A stretch of DNA of 64,000 nt from an uncultured Pseudomonadales bacterium (GCA_938036875.1 CALHVX010000020.1:124001-188000), one strand, 5' to 3'. Shown: positions 46,706-55,648, counted from the stretch's first letter. Numbers and translations are program-made. Notes: generated by a model not told the origin, from the sequence alone.

Positions 46706-46887
46706 GTCTTGTCCCCAGTTAGTGTTAAGTTGCGAAGCCTCGCTCAACCATACCCGAGCAGCTATGCCCAAGATAGGTTGGCAGGCTGGGGATCATTATT
46801 TGCCCCTAAGCTGAGTCCCCATTGGCGTGCTAGCCCTGGATGTGGTGCAATCCCCGCTTCAATAGAGGGTGAAGAGCCACCAACTCA

Positions 46888-47568
46888 ATGACAATATCTC
46901 ATGTGCTGTTCGACGCTGATGGCGTATTGCAAACTTGGTTGCCTGGCACTATTGATGCGCTTCGGGACCTGCCAAAGAGCGCTCCTGAGGGCGTGGTGCT
47001 GGACGCCGAGTTGTTAGCCGGGCCGAACGGATCAAGGGAGGCGTTGGTAGCTGGGTTCCTAGCAGCGGTGTTTGCTGCCGAAGAACCTTGTTTGCGTGGA
47101 GAGGCCGTGTTTGCCGAGCAGCTCGAGCCCGTGCTGACCGCTTGGGGCGCGCATCAGCCCGTATCCCAAGCCTTGGAAATTTGGCGATCGATCGCGCCTT
47201 ATCCCGGTATGTTTGCACTGATCAAACGCTTGCGAGACGCAGGGGTGTGTTGCCATCTAGCAACCAACCAGCAACCCACTCGCGCCGCCTACATGCGTCG
47301 TGATCTAGGTTACGATGCGCTTTTTGATCGCTCCTTTTACTCCTGTGATTTAGGGGTGGCAAAACCTGCGCCCGAGTACTTCCAACAGATATTGGCAAGT
47401 CTTGAAGTAGAGTCGGCATCGGTTCTGTTTGTCGATGACCGTCAAGAGAATGTGGCAGCAGCAGTGGGCTTAGGAATACAGGGACTACATTTTGAAGCTC
47501 GCAAAACACAAACCCCAGAACAAGCCTTTGTTGTGGCAAGTTCTGCTTGGGATTTGCCCTTTGGCTGA
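46888..47568 (+). CDS. HAD-superfamily hydrolase
   Basis: 226-residue haloacid-dehalogenase-fold hydrolase, probably a phosphatase. Motif I is FDADGVL (D9 nucleophile, D11), motif II the Thr/Asn in HLATNQQ (about 132), motif III the Lys in LGVAKPAPEYF, and motif IV the Asp pair in LFVDDRQENVAAA. An alpha-helical cap sits between motifs I and II. It is divergent from the GPH transporter gene and 49 bp upstream of the CoA ligase; a sugar-phosphate role is possible but unproven. Confidence 0.92.
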   Translation: MTISHVLFDADGVLQTWLPGTIDALRDLPKSAPEGVVLDAELLAGPNGSREALVAGFLAAVFAAEEPCLRGEAVFAEQLEPVLTAWGAHQPVSQALEIWRSIAPYPGMFALIKRLRDAGVCCHLATNQQPTRAAYMRRDLGYDALFDRSFYSCDLGVAKPAPEYFQQILASLEVESASVLFVDDRQENVAAAVGLGIQGLHFEARKTQTPEQAFVVASSAWDLPFG

Positions 47569-47617
47569 GCATTGATCTTTGGCTGGCAGCTCCTCTAGTT
47601 ATAGGCGAAAATAACCC

Positions 47618-49135
47618 ATGAGCAATAAAAACCTGTTTGCTGCGTTACATAGCAGCTTTGTTAGCAATGCAGATCGCATCGCCTTTGAGTTAACCCAAGA
47701 TGCAAGCCAAGTAAGCTATGCCCAGTTGGGTGAGCTTACCCAGCGTATGGCGCAAACGTTGCTTGATCTTGAGGTCCAATCTGAGCAACGAGTCTTGGTG
47801 CAGGTAGGTAAGTCAGTACCCGCAGTCGCTCTATATCTAGCTTGCTTACAGGTCGGCGCCGTCTACGTGCCAATCAATACTGCTTATACAGCAGGCGAAG
47901 TCGAGTATTTTCTTGGCGACGCGGAGCCTGCTTTATTTGTCTGTGACCCTCGAGAAGAAGATGCCTTCACGGAACTGGCAAGCTGCAATGTACGTTCCTT
48001 AGGCATGGATGGGGCAGGCAGCTTTGGAATGGCTGCGAGCCAAGCGGTGTTGTCCAAACGATCGGCAAAGGTAGCAACCAAAAAGTCCGCGGACATTGCG
48101 GCCATTTTGTATACCTCAGGTACCACCGGACGGTCCAAAGGAGCCATGCTGAGTCATGGCAACTTGCTTAGCAATGCAACCACTTTGCTGGACTACTGGG
48201 GTTGGAAAGATTCTGACGTGCTGCTGCATGCGTTGCCCATATTTCATGTGCACGGTTTGTTTGTCGCCTTGCATTGCGCCTTGCTCAGCGGCACGCCAAT
48301 GTTGTTTATGCCTGCTTTTGATGCGGCCGAGGTGTTGCCTTTGCTCTCTCGGGCCACCGTCATGATGGGGGTTCCGACCTTCTATTCAAGGCTGTTAAGC
48401 TTGCCTGAATTTGACCGTGGGTCTTGTACCAACATGCGTTTGTTTATCAGCGGGTCAGCCCCGCTAACCGAGCAAACGTTCAACGAATTTGAAGATCGCA
48501 CCGGCCAGCGCATCTTAGAGCGCTACGGCATGAGCGAAACCTTAATGAATACTTCCAATCCTTTGTCGGGCCAACGTGTTGCCGGAACCGTGGGGTTTGC
48601 CCTGCCGGGTGTCAGTGCTCGGGTGGTCAACGACAGTGGGCAGGAGCTCATGGCCGGTGATGTTGGCGTCATTGAGGTGAAGGGGCCAAACGTGTTTCAA
48701 GGCTATTGGCGCATGCCTGAGAAGACCGCGGAAGAGTTTCGCAAGGACGGTTTCTTTATCACAGGTGATCTTGGTTCTATGGATTTGGAAGGCCGGGTGA
48801 CCATTGTTGGTCGAGAGAAAGATTTAGTGATCTCGGGTGGTTACAACGTATACCCCAAAGAGGTGGAGCGCCTGCTGGATGAGCTGCCAAGCATCGCAGA
48901 GTCTGCCGTTATTGGCGTGCCACATGCGGATTTTGGCGAGGCGGTGGTCGCCGTTGTGGTTCCAACGGGAGCGCCGGTGAGTGATGCGGATCTACGCGAG
49001 GCGCTGGCGGATTCGTTAGCGCGTTACAAACAACCCAAAGCCGTGTTTAACCTGGAGGAGTTACCCCGTAATGCGATGGGTAAAGTGCAAAAGGCACAGC
49101 TACGCAAGGTGCATGCAAAGTTGTTTACCGGTTAG
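47618..49135 (+). CDS. Malonyl-CoA synthetase (MatB/ACSF3)-like acyl-CoA ligase
   Basis: 505-residue AMP-forming ligase. The ATP site is YTSGTTGRSKGAMLSHGN. The region LERYGMSETLMNTSNPLSGQRVAGTVGFALPGVSARVV matches MatB-type enzymes, which activate malonate and methylmalonate. The C-terminal catalytic Lys is in LPRNAMGKVQK. No malonyl-CoA decarboxylase lies beside it, so it may serve lipid synthesis precursors or methylmalonate salvage. Its stop interlocks with the HupE/UreJ-like gene. Confidence 0.9.
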   Translation: MSNKNLFAALHSSFVSNADRIAFELTQDASQVSYAQLGELTQRMAQTLLDLEVQSEQRVLVQVGKSVPAVALYLACLQVGAVYVPINTAYTAGEVEYFLGDAEPALFVCDPREEDAFTELASCNVRSLGMDGAGSFGMAASQAVLSKRSAKVATKKSADIAAILYTSGTTGRSKGAMLSHGNLLSNATTLLDYWGWKDSDVLLHALPIFHVHGLFVALHCALLSGTPMLFMPAFDAAEVLPLLSRATVMMGVPTFYSRLLSLPEFDRGSCTNMRLFISGSAPLTEQTFNEFEDRTGQRILERYGMSETLMNTSNPLSGQRVAGTVGFALPGVSARVVNDSGQELMAGDVGVIEVKGPNVFQGYWRMPEKTAEEFRKDGFFITGDLGSMDLEGRVTIVGREKDLVISGGYNVYPKEVERLLDELPSIAESAVIGVPHADFGEAVVAVVVPTGAPVSDADLREALADSLARYKQPKAVFNLEELPRNAMGKVQKAQLRKVHAKLFTG

Positions 49136-49857
49136 GTTGTACTAAGCTCATATCCGGTTAGCTGGTAGCCGACCAATACCAACCCAGCAACCAATAGTAG
49201 CCAGTTGGCCACAAGGGCGGTGCGATCAAAGGCAGGGCTTCGTCTGAGCGCGGCCAAAACAATCACAATCAAGCCAAGCGCCAGCAGTTGGCCCGCTTCG
49301 ACCCCTAGGTTGAATGTGAGCATATTGCCAACCAAGCCTTCACTGTGCAGGCCTAGATCCTGCAGTTTTGTGGCAAGTCCAAACCCGTGGCAGAGACCAA
49401 AAAAGAGTACGGCTAGCTGCAGGTTTGGCCGCCAACCGTAACGCTCAAACAGGCCTAAGTTATCGAGTGCTTTGAAGACCACAGACAAACCGATGATGGC
49501 GTCAACCAAGAAGATGTTTAGCTGCAGACCAGCTAGCACGCCAGCCAGCAGGGTGATGCTGTGCCCCAGTGCAAACCAGGTGACGTAGAGGGCAACGTCT
49601 CGCGGTCGATGCAGAAAGAACACCACCCCAATCAAGAACAGTAGATGGTCATAGCCCGTGACCATGTGTTTGGCGCCTAAGTAGAAATAGGCGCCAAAGG
49701 CGAAACCAGTATTGCCGGCAAGAAAGTCGCCGTCACTTCCGCTAACCCCATGGGCTTGCACCTGGTTGTAGGCGAAGGTGAAAAGCAGCGCGGCCCAGAG
49801 CAACCACGCGGGGTTACAAGAACGGATATTACTTGGCTTGCGCTTGATGCATGCCAA
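49132..49857 (-). CDS. HupE/UreJ-like membrane protein
   Basis: 241 residues with an N-terminal signal-like segment and six to seven membrane helices. The signature GAKHMVTGYDHLLFLIGVVFFLHRPRDVALYVTWFALGHSITLLAG holds the His/Asp residues linked to Ni2+ permeation in HupE. LFFGLCHGFGLATKL is a second His motif. HupE/UreJ usually accompany hydrogenase or urease, and neither is present here. The start is a TTG at 49857 inside the upstream VOC gene (29 bp overlap), so the exact start is uncertain. Confidence 0.83.
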   Translation of the reverse strand: MACIKRKPSNIRSCNPAWLLWAALLFTFAYNQVQAHGVSGSDGDFLAGNTGFAFGAYFYLGAKHMVTGYDHLLFLIGVVFFLHRPRDVALYVTWFALGHSITLLAGVLAGLQLNIFLVDAIIGLSVVFKALDNLGLFERYGWRPNLQLAVLFFGLCHGFGLATKLQDLGLHSEGLVGNMLTFNLGVEAGQLLALGLIVIVLAALRRSPAFDRTALVANWLLLVAGLVLVGYQLTGYELSTT

Positions 49858-50356
49858 TTAACTTAGGTGGCTTGGAGTCGGCCAAATCATTTTGGGTTAA
49901 TGCCTGCAAGGCCAGCTTGCGATCCTCTTCGGTAAAGCTGCCGGTAGTTAGGCAAAATTCCACCATGGTGCCATTGGGGTCATTGGCATAGATGGAGTGA
50001 CACCAGTTGTGATCAATCTCCACCACATCAACACCGGCATCCAACCACTGTTGGCGGCGTCGTTCTAGGTCATCTCGGTCTGTAACATCAAACGAAATGT
50101 GGTTGACCCATCTGGGCACACCGGCTGCTTTGCTGAGGCTAGTCTCGAGATTTTCTGTCCCCGGCACGTCATGGAGTTCCCAAAACGCAATAAATTTGGA
50201 GTCATCTTCCATACGGTAAAAGAAATGTTTTGATGAGCCGCCTTCAGGTGTTGGTCCCATTTCAACTTTGACCAATTCGAAGCCGAGGATACCTTCATAA
50301 AACTGGTGGATTGCTGCCATGTCTCGAGTGGCAAGTGCCAAATGGTGATAACCCAT
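49829..50356 (-). CDS. VOC superfamily dioxygenase/glyoxalase-like protein
   Basis: 175 residues, one VOC domain with a C-terminal tail. Ligand candidates are His4 in GYHHLALATRD, His in VNHISFDVTDRD, and Glu in GTMVEFCL. SIYANDPNGTMVEFCL is typical of extradiol-dioxygenase-like members. GGAGAA lies six bases before the ATG. It overlaps the HupE/UreJ-like gene by 29 bp, implying translational coupling, although no functional link is known. Substrate unknown. Confidence 0.9.
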   Translation of the reverse strand: MGYHHLALATRDMAAIHQFYEGILGFELVKVEMGPTPEGGSSKHFFYRMEDDSKFIAFWELHDVPGTENLETSLSKAAGVPRWVNHISFDVTDRDDLERRRQQWLDAGVDVVEIDHNWCHSIYANDPNGTMVEFCLTTGSFTEEDRKLALQALTQNDLADSKPPKLIGMHQAQAK

Positions 50357-50516
50357 GGGGTTCTCCAGAGTTGATTTCTAGTGCCAGTGTATGAATATCA
50401 GCTGGATATCACAATCCTAAGATCAGACCCTGGTTTGTGGTTTGTGGCCTTGATTTGGGCCTAAAGGGGGAGGGCTGATGGTTTGTATCTGCGTAGCTGT
50501 AGGATAGACTTTGGGT

Positions 50517-51263
50517 ATGGCTAATTTTACTCGAACGACCAAAGACGGTGTGGTTGACCTGTACTACGAAGTGCACGGCTTGCAGGATATTCACGCCCCC
50601 ACCATTTTGCTGATAGCGCCGGGCGGTATGCGTAGTGCGGTTAGCTTTTGGCAACAAACGCCGTGGAACCCGATTACCGCGTTGCAAGACGGCTTTCGGG
50701 TCATTGCTATGGATCAACGTAACGCCGGCGCTTCAACCGGACCGATTGCTGCAGACCATGGATGGCACACTTACGCCGAAGACCAAATTGCGTTGTTGGA
50801 CCACCTTCAAGTGGGTGATCTGCATGTTGGTGGTATGTGTATTGGGGGACCCTATTGCTTTGGGTTGATCAAGGCTCTGGGTGCGCGCGTGCGCTCTGCG
50901 GTGCTTTGGCAGACCATCGGCTTAGACGATAATCGCGGCGCTTTTTACGACATGTTCGACAGTTGGGCCGCAGATCTTGAGCAAAGCGCCCACGCGCAAG
51001 TGCCTAAAGCAGCTTGGCAAGAATTCCGCGGTCGTATGTTTGATGGACCGTTTTTGTTCAACGTTGATGAAGACTTTGTGGCCCAGTGTCAAACGCCGTT
51101 GTTGGTGCTATGCGGTAATGACCTGTACCACCCTGCGGCTAGCTCCAAGCGTGTTGCGGCCTTAGCGCCTAACGCAGAGTTCATAGAGCAGTGGAAGACC
51201 GGAGATGCTGTTGCCTTGGCACAAGCCCAAGTGGCCGAGTTTCTAGCTAGCCACAATCGCTAG
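50517..51263 (+). CDS. Alpha/beta hydrolase with cysteine nucleophile
   Basis: 248-residue alpha/beta-hydrolase fold. The nucleophile elbow reads GMCIG with C108 in place of Ser, followed by acid candidate D202 in LCGNDLYHP. No GH-type catalytic His is evident near the C-terminus, although H205 follows the Asp. MDQRNAGASTGP and the WKTGD ending are shared with a group of uncharacterised hydrolases that I recall as also having Cys here. Cys nucleophiles in this fold suit thioester or lactone chemistry. TTG 50511 is an alternative start. It overlaps the ferredoxin gene by one base. Confidence 0.85.
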   Translation: MANFTRTTKDGVVDLYYEVHGLQDIHAPTILLIAPGGMRSAVSFWQQTPWNPITALQDGFRVIAMDQRNAGASTGPIAADHGWHTYAEDQIALLDHLQVGDLHVGGMCIGGPYCFGLIKALGARVRSAVLWQTIGLDDNRGAFYDMFDSWAADLEQSAHAQVPKAAWQEFRGRMFDGPFLFNVDEDFVAQCQTPLLVLCGNDLYHPAASSKRVAALAPNAEFIEQWKTGDAVALAQAQVAEFLASHNR

Positions 51264-51670
51264 TGGGTTGTGATGATTTGAGCGACAAAGATAAGCGTGA
51301 CGAAGATACAGCAGATCAGCTGGAAAAACCGGGGCTGCACGCTGTCTTTGAATCGGCGCTGGGTGCGCAAACCCTTGTAACCATTGTGCTTGATGGGGTT
51401 GAAACCGTTTTTACCATGCCGCGCACGGACCTTGGGTTGGTGGGTCCCAAACGGGCAATTACGCTGCTAGATGCCGCTGAAGAGGTGGGCATAGATTTGC
51501 CCTACAGTTGTTGCGGCGGTGTTTGCGCCACTTGTTGTGCGCGTTTGCATCGGGGCACCGTAACCCACATTGATAATCATGTCCTTGATGCCGATGACTT
51601 AGCCCAGGGTCATTTGCTGGTTTGCCAAGCAGTGCCAACCAGTGATGTGGTGGAGATTCGGTATGACTGA
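51263..51670 (+). CDS. Plant-type [2Fe-2S] ferredoxin (PaaE C-terminal-like)
   Basis: 135 residues. After about 35 polar residues there is one plant-type ferredoxin domain with ligands C83, C88, C91 and C121 in YSCCGGVCATC and LVCQA. This matches the ferredoxin domain of PaaE-type reductases, but with no flavin or NAD domain attached. Extra Cys (C84, C92) crowd the cluster. Start GTG 51263 overlaps the hydrolase stop, and its own stop overlaps the next start. It could serve an oxygenase or the second P450 (inference). Confidence 0.9.
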   Translation: MGCDDLSDKDKRDEDTADQLEKPGLHAVFESALGAQTLVTIVLDGVETVFTMPRTDLGLVGPKRAITLLDAAEEVGIDLPYSCCGGVCATCCARLHRGTVTHIDNHVLDADDLAQGHLLVCQAVPTSDVVEIRYD

Positions 51671-52101
51671 TGCCAAGTAAACCTAGGGCGATGAATATTC
51701 GCGCACGGGTTACCCAAGACGCGCAAATGTTAGCGCATCTAGGTATTGGCGTGGATGCTGGGGCACTAGAGCAACCCCGAGCAGGCCAGCCGCTGTTGTA
51801 TCTGGACGTTGCCCCGCATTTGGTTAACGCCTTAGACTTTTGTCACGGTGGTGTGGTTTACGCGTTGGCAGATACCGCTTGTGCCTACGCGCTGGGAGCA
51901 GATGCCTTTGTACCAGCCACTATCGACGCCTCGGTTACCTACATTCGACCAGGGCGAGTGGGTGAGCGGTTGTGGGCGCACACCGAGATCATTCGACAAA
52001 CCAAGCGTCTGGGTACCTGCGAGGTTCGGGTACTGAATCCTGCGGGAGAGCTCGTGTTGGTCTATCGCGGCACCTGCGCCAATGCCGCCGGTGCCGGTTA
52101 G
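51670..52101 (+). CDS. PaaI-type hotdog thioesterase
   Basis: 143-residue single hotdog fold. The hallmark is NALDFCHGGVVYALADTACAYAL, with the catalytic HGG and Asp of the PaaI/phenylacetyl-CoA thioesterase group, and ATIDASVTYIRPGRVGERLWAHTEII follows. PaaI removes dead-end hydroxylated aryl-CoA thioesters. Here it is coupled by a one-base overlap to a PaaE-like ferredoxin, although no paa genes are present. Confidence 0.9.
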   Translation: MPSKPRAMNIRARVTQDAQMLAHLGIGVDAGALEQPRAGQPLLYLDVAPHLVNALDFCHGGVVYALADTACAYALGADAFVPATIDASVTYIRPGRVGERLWAHTEIIRQTKRLGTCEVRVLNPAGELVLVYRGTCANAAGAG

Positions 52102-52110
52102 CGCTTAGCT

Positions 52111-54252
52111 TTAGCTTGCGATACGGACCTCTACCGGTACCCCAGTCATGTGTGCCTGGTTGGATAAAGGTTCGTAAGTCCCTGGCCCGCTAGGCAGCAA
52201 CACATTGCAGTTGACCCCAGGTTTGCTCTGGGCCACTTGCATGCCGTTGCTTGCGCTGTGTCCCCAACCGTGGGTCATGGCCACAACTCCGGGCATCAAT
52301 TCATCCGTTAAAGCCACGGCCACTTGTAGCTCCCCAAACTCGTTGGCGACCTGCACTTGGTTGCCATCTTCAATTTGGCGCACCGCAGCATCTTCCGGGT
52401 GCATAAACAGATAGTTGGTTGCACGTTCTCTAAGCTTTAGTTTATCCAAGTTGCTAAACCAGCTGTTGAACATGTAGGCGTCACGTTTGCTGATGAGCTT
52501 GAGCTGTTGATCACCTTCGTTTTCCAAGCCGACAAACAATAGTTCCATGCGTTCGAGCGCAGCACTGAACTGCTCTGGGAAGCACTCGATGCGGCCCAAC
52601 TCAGTAGGCAGGTGTTGAGTGTAGAAATCTTCAGGCTTAGCCTGATCAAACACCAATACCTGTTTATCCCGTAGTTGCGCCATGTCGTTGCCACGGCTAC
52701 TAAGCATGGCGTTTACCCGGCTCCACATGTTTGGTTCGCCTTCTTGGGGCAAGCCATCAAAGGCGCTTTGGTAGCCCATCGCTTGGCTTAAAGACTCGAA
52801 TATCCACCAGTCGGGTTTACGTTCGAACTGCGGCGGTACCACGGCTTCGGTAAATTGCACGTTGGGCTGGTACTGCAAACCCAACCCGGTAATGTTGATA
52901 TCTTCGCGTTCGAAGGCACCGGCGGCGGGTAGGAGATAGTGCGCGTATTCTGATGTGGCGTTGGGGTAGATATCCACACACACCAACAGCTCTAGTGCGG
53001 CAAAGGCTTCTCGTAGGCGTTGTTCACCGGCAACAGACAACACCGGGTTGCCGGAGCTAACAAACATAGCAGAAACGGGCTCTTCAGGGTCCAATAGATA
53101 ATCGGCCATCAACACACCTGGTAGGTTGATACCCACACCCCCGGGCTTACGCATCTCGCCAAATTTATTGGTGACCTGACCTTGGGGTACGCGCATACCG
53201 GCGGCCGGGCCGCGTTCGTAAAAACCCATGCCGTAAAAGTTACCGCCAGCTTTGCCCAGATTGCCCGTCACAAAGAGCAGCATGTGGAGCAACCAGTAGG
53301 CAAGGGTGCCTTGGCGTCCCATGTTAACGCCGGTCGACATATGCGCGCAGGCGCTAGGCGCCGCCGCAAAATCTCTTGCCAAGCGTTTGATCACGTCCTC
53401 ATCAATGCCGGTAACGCTGGCAACGCGTGAGGCGGGATAGCGACTCACGAAGGCGCTGAGTTTATCGAGGTTGTCTCCCTGCTCAGTATTTTGACCTTGA
53501 TTAAAACCCTGTGTTTGCTCTATTTCGTGCAGCATCGCTGCCAGCAAATAGACGTCTGTATCAGGTTTGATATAGACCAGCTCACCCGTACTGTGCGCGG
53601 ATTCGATGTGCCGGGGATTCACAAAAACCACTTGGGCACCGCGCTCTTCGGCGTCTTTTAGGTGTTGCATAGGGTGCGAAATGGACACAAAGGACATGTG
53701 ACTTACCGCTGGGTTTTCGCCGAGCAGCAAGATGAAGTCGCTACGATCAATGTCGGGAACCGGGTGAATAGTCCGAGTGCCAAAAACCGCTTCAGCTCCA
53801 GCAAATTTGTTGGCGCAATCTTGGGTACCAGAGCCGAAGTGTTTGGTGCAGCCCGTTTGCCGTATCAGGTTGCCGAAGCTAGGGCCAAACAGGGCGTTAA
53901 AGGCTGCAGGGTTTCCGGTATAGGTTGCCAGCGCTTGGCTGCCTTGTGTTTCGAGGATGGATTTAAGCTTGGCGGCGATCTCGCATAGGGCGGTATCCCA
54001 GCTAATTCGCTGCAGGCTGCCGTCCGCCAAGCGCTTTTGCGGATAGCGCAAACGATCTGGATCGTTGTGCATGTCTGCACCGTAGATACCTTTGTTGCAC
54101 ACGAACCCTTTGGATACTGGGTGGTCTTTGTCAGGGCGTAGTCGAATAAGCTGCTCATCTTGGACCTCGGCAAGCAATCCGCAGGCGGGCTCACAGACCC
54201 GGCAAAATGTTCTTTTGATGGTCACGGGGGGCGTTGTGGCGTTGCTAGTCAT
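52111..54252 (-). CDS. Molybdopterin-dependent oxidoreductase, single-subunit, cytoplasmic (formate dehydrogenase/nitrate-reductase family)
   Basis: 713-residue Mo-bisPGD enzyme. The N-terminal [4Fe-4S] ligands are C17, C20, C24 and C52 (FCRVCEPACG, GFVCNKG), followed by molybdopterin-binding domains and the C-terminal dinucleotide-binding domain (FMHPEDAAVRQIEDGNQVQV, MTHGWGH). The Mo ligand may be the Cys in GSGTQDCANKF, but that is uncertain. There is no Tat signal and no electron-transfer subunit beside it. The substrate cannot be assigned. The start at 54252 gives a clean N-terminus; a longer frame to 54375 overlaps the MarR promoter. Confidence 0.92.
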   Translation of the reverse strand: MTSNATTPPVTIKRTFCRVCEPACGLLAEVQDEQLIRLRPDKDHPVSKGFVCNKGIYGADMHNDPDRLRYPQKRLADGSLQRISWDTALCEIAAKLKSILETQGSQALATYTGNPAAFNALFGPSFGNLIRQTGCTKHFGSGTQDCANKFAGAEAVFGTRTIHPVPDIDRSDFILLLGENPAVSHMSFVSISHPMQHLKDAEERGAQVVFVNPRHIESAHSTGELVYIKPDTDVYLLAAMLHEIEQTQGFNQGQNTEQGDNLDKLSAFVSRYPASRVASVTGIDEDVIKRLARDFAAAPSACAHMSTGVNMGRQGTLAYWLLHMLLFVTGNLGKAGGNFYGMGFYERGPAAGMRVPQGQVTNKFGEMRKPGGVGINLPGVLMADYLLDPEEPVSAMFVSSGNPVLSVAGEQRLREAFAALELLVCVDIYPNATSEYAHYLLPAAGAFEREDINITGLGLQYQPNVQFTEAVVPPQFERKPDWWIFESLSQAMGYQSAFDGLPQEGEPNMWSRVNAMLSSRGNDMAQLRDKQVLVFDQAKPEDFYTQHLPTELGRIECFPEQFSAALERMELLFVGLENEGDQQLKLISKRDAYMFNSWFSNLDKLKLRERATNYLFMHPEDAAVRQIEDGNQVQVANEFGELQVAVALTDELMPGVVAMTHGWGHSASNGMQVAQSKPGVNCNVLLPSGPGTYEPLSNQAHMTGVPVEVRIAS

Positions 54253-54362
54253 GAGCGGCAATCCAATAAAGGTGTTGCAGACATAATAACCTAGCCAGTC
54301 TTCTATTGTTTGCGCCGCTTGTGGGCGGTAATGTTGTTTTCTCCAAACTCGAATCCAGGCGC

Positions 54363-54809
54363 ATGTCAGCAGCATCCCAGCATCGAATCTACTTTTTACT
54401 GCAAAGCGTATCGCACCGCTTGAAAAAGCAGGCGGATCAACTGGCGATGGAGTCCGGTGGCATGACCACGGCTCAAGCTGCGGTGCTGAATATCATCATC
54501 CGTGATGGCAGTACAAGTCAGGCTCAGATTGCCAAGGTGCTATCCCAGCGAGAAAGCGCGATCACCACCATGGCCACCCGTTTGCTCAGCGCACAGTACA
54601 TCACGCGTGAGCGGTCCGTTGAGGATCGTCGGACTTGGGTGCTAAAGCCCACTCGCCAAGGGCGCTCGGCATTGAAGAAGATGATGGCATCGCTGGGGCA
54701 GGCCAATGACCTGCTGGATGAGGCAATATCGAAGAAGCGTATGGATACCCTTGCAGGCTGTTTAACCGACATCCTTGCACAGCTCGATAAGCATGAAAAT
54801 GAGCATTAA
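54363..54809 (+). CDS. MarR-family transcriptional regulator
   Basis: 148-residue winged-helix regulator. The DNA-binding region is GGMTTAQAAVLNIIIRDGSTSQAQIAKVLSQRESAITTMATRLLSAQYITRERSVEDRRTWVLKPT; the DRRTW wing is typical of MarR. MarR proteins usually bind small phenolic or acyl-CoA ligands and release their operator. ATG 54363 follows AGGCGC. It is divergent from the molybdoenzyme gene (110 bp between starts), which is its likeliest target along with itself. Its stop interlocks with the amidohydrolase-like gene. Confidence 0.92.
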   Translation: MSAASQHRIYFLLQSVSHRLKKQADQLAMESGGMTTAQAAVLNIIIRDGSTSQAQIAKVLSQRESAITTMATRLLSAQYITRERSVEDRRTWVLKPTRQGRSALKKMMASLGQANDLLDEAISKKRMDTLAGCLTDILAQLDKHENEH

Positions 54810-55618
54810 AGGTTAAACACCGCTTGGGCTGTACCGCTTAAGTAAGCCGTTTGCTGGTCTGAGGACAGCCCCAACTGCTCAATTTTGTTGAGACAAGCTA
54901 GTGGTGAAATCATAGGCCAATTGGTACCAAACATAACGCGACCGCTGCCTAGGGTTTGCATGTACTCAACAAAGTCTCTTGGCAGGCGATGCGCCGCATA
55001 GGCTGAGGTATCCACATAAAAATTTGGGAACTTGACCGTGAGCGAGGCAACCTCGTTTACCCAAGGAAAGCCCACATGTCCGCCAACCACTGTTAGCTCA
55101 GGAAAATCCAACAACACATCTTCCAAGTAGGGGATTGGATGACCTACATCGGAGCGCATCAGCGGGCCGGTATGACCAATCTGTGTGCACAGAGGAACAC
55201 CCAGCTCAGCGCAGGTGGCATAAATTGGATAGTAAAGACGGTCGTTTGGCGGCAGGTTCCATAGCCAAGGGACAACCCGAACACCAACAAAGGTTTTGCC
55301 GTCAACCCAGCGCCGAATTTCCTGTACAGCTTGCATTGGTTTGGTTAGGTCCACTGAAGCTAGCCCGCGCAAGCGGGTGGGAGCTTGTGCCACTTGTGCG
55401 GCAACCTCGGCGTTACTGATCAGTGATCCTTCTGGGCCGTACCAAGCGGAGAGCAATGTGATGTCGACATCTGCAGCGTCCATTGCCGATAGAGTTTGGC
55501 CCACGCTTGGCGTTGCCGAGATACCCGCTTTCTTGGTCCATCGCCTTAGGGACTCTCCCCAAGGCTGTGCTGCCATACGCTCTGTATTGATCTGCGCCCA
55601 TACGTCGATGTGCCCCAT
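54806..55618 (-). CDS. Amidohydrolase (ACMSD-like) family protein lacking canonical metal ligands
   Basis: 270-residue amidohydrolase-2 TIM barrel, related to ACMSD-type decarboxylases. The usual N-terminal metal motif IDVHAH reads IDVWAQ (W7, Q9), and the usual Asp in the last-strand FGSDxP motif is Asn in FGTNWP. Two His remain in IGHTGP and GGHVGFPW. A metal-free or altered mechanism is therefore likely. I recall similar actinobacterial proteins with the same changes, so it may be a conserved subfamily. GGAGA precedes the ATG. Confidence 0.85.
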   Translation of the reverse strand: MGHIDVWAQINTERMAAQPWGESLRRWTKKAGISATPSVGQTLSAMDAADVDITLLSAWYGPEGSLISNAEVAAQVAQAPTRLRGLASVDLTKPMQAVQEIRRWVDGKTFVGVRVVPWLWNLPPNDRLYYPIYATCAELGVPLCTQIGHTGPLMRSDVGHPIPYLEDVLLDFPELTVVGGHVGFPWVNEVASLTVKFPNFYVDTSAYAAHRLPRDFVEYMQTLGSGRVMFGTNWPMISPLACLNKIEQLGLSSDQQTAYLSGTAQAVFNL

Positions 55619-55648
55619 TACATTCTCCGCTCAATTTTTCTTTGACGA

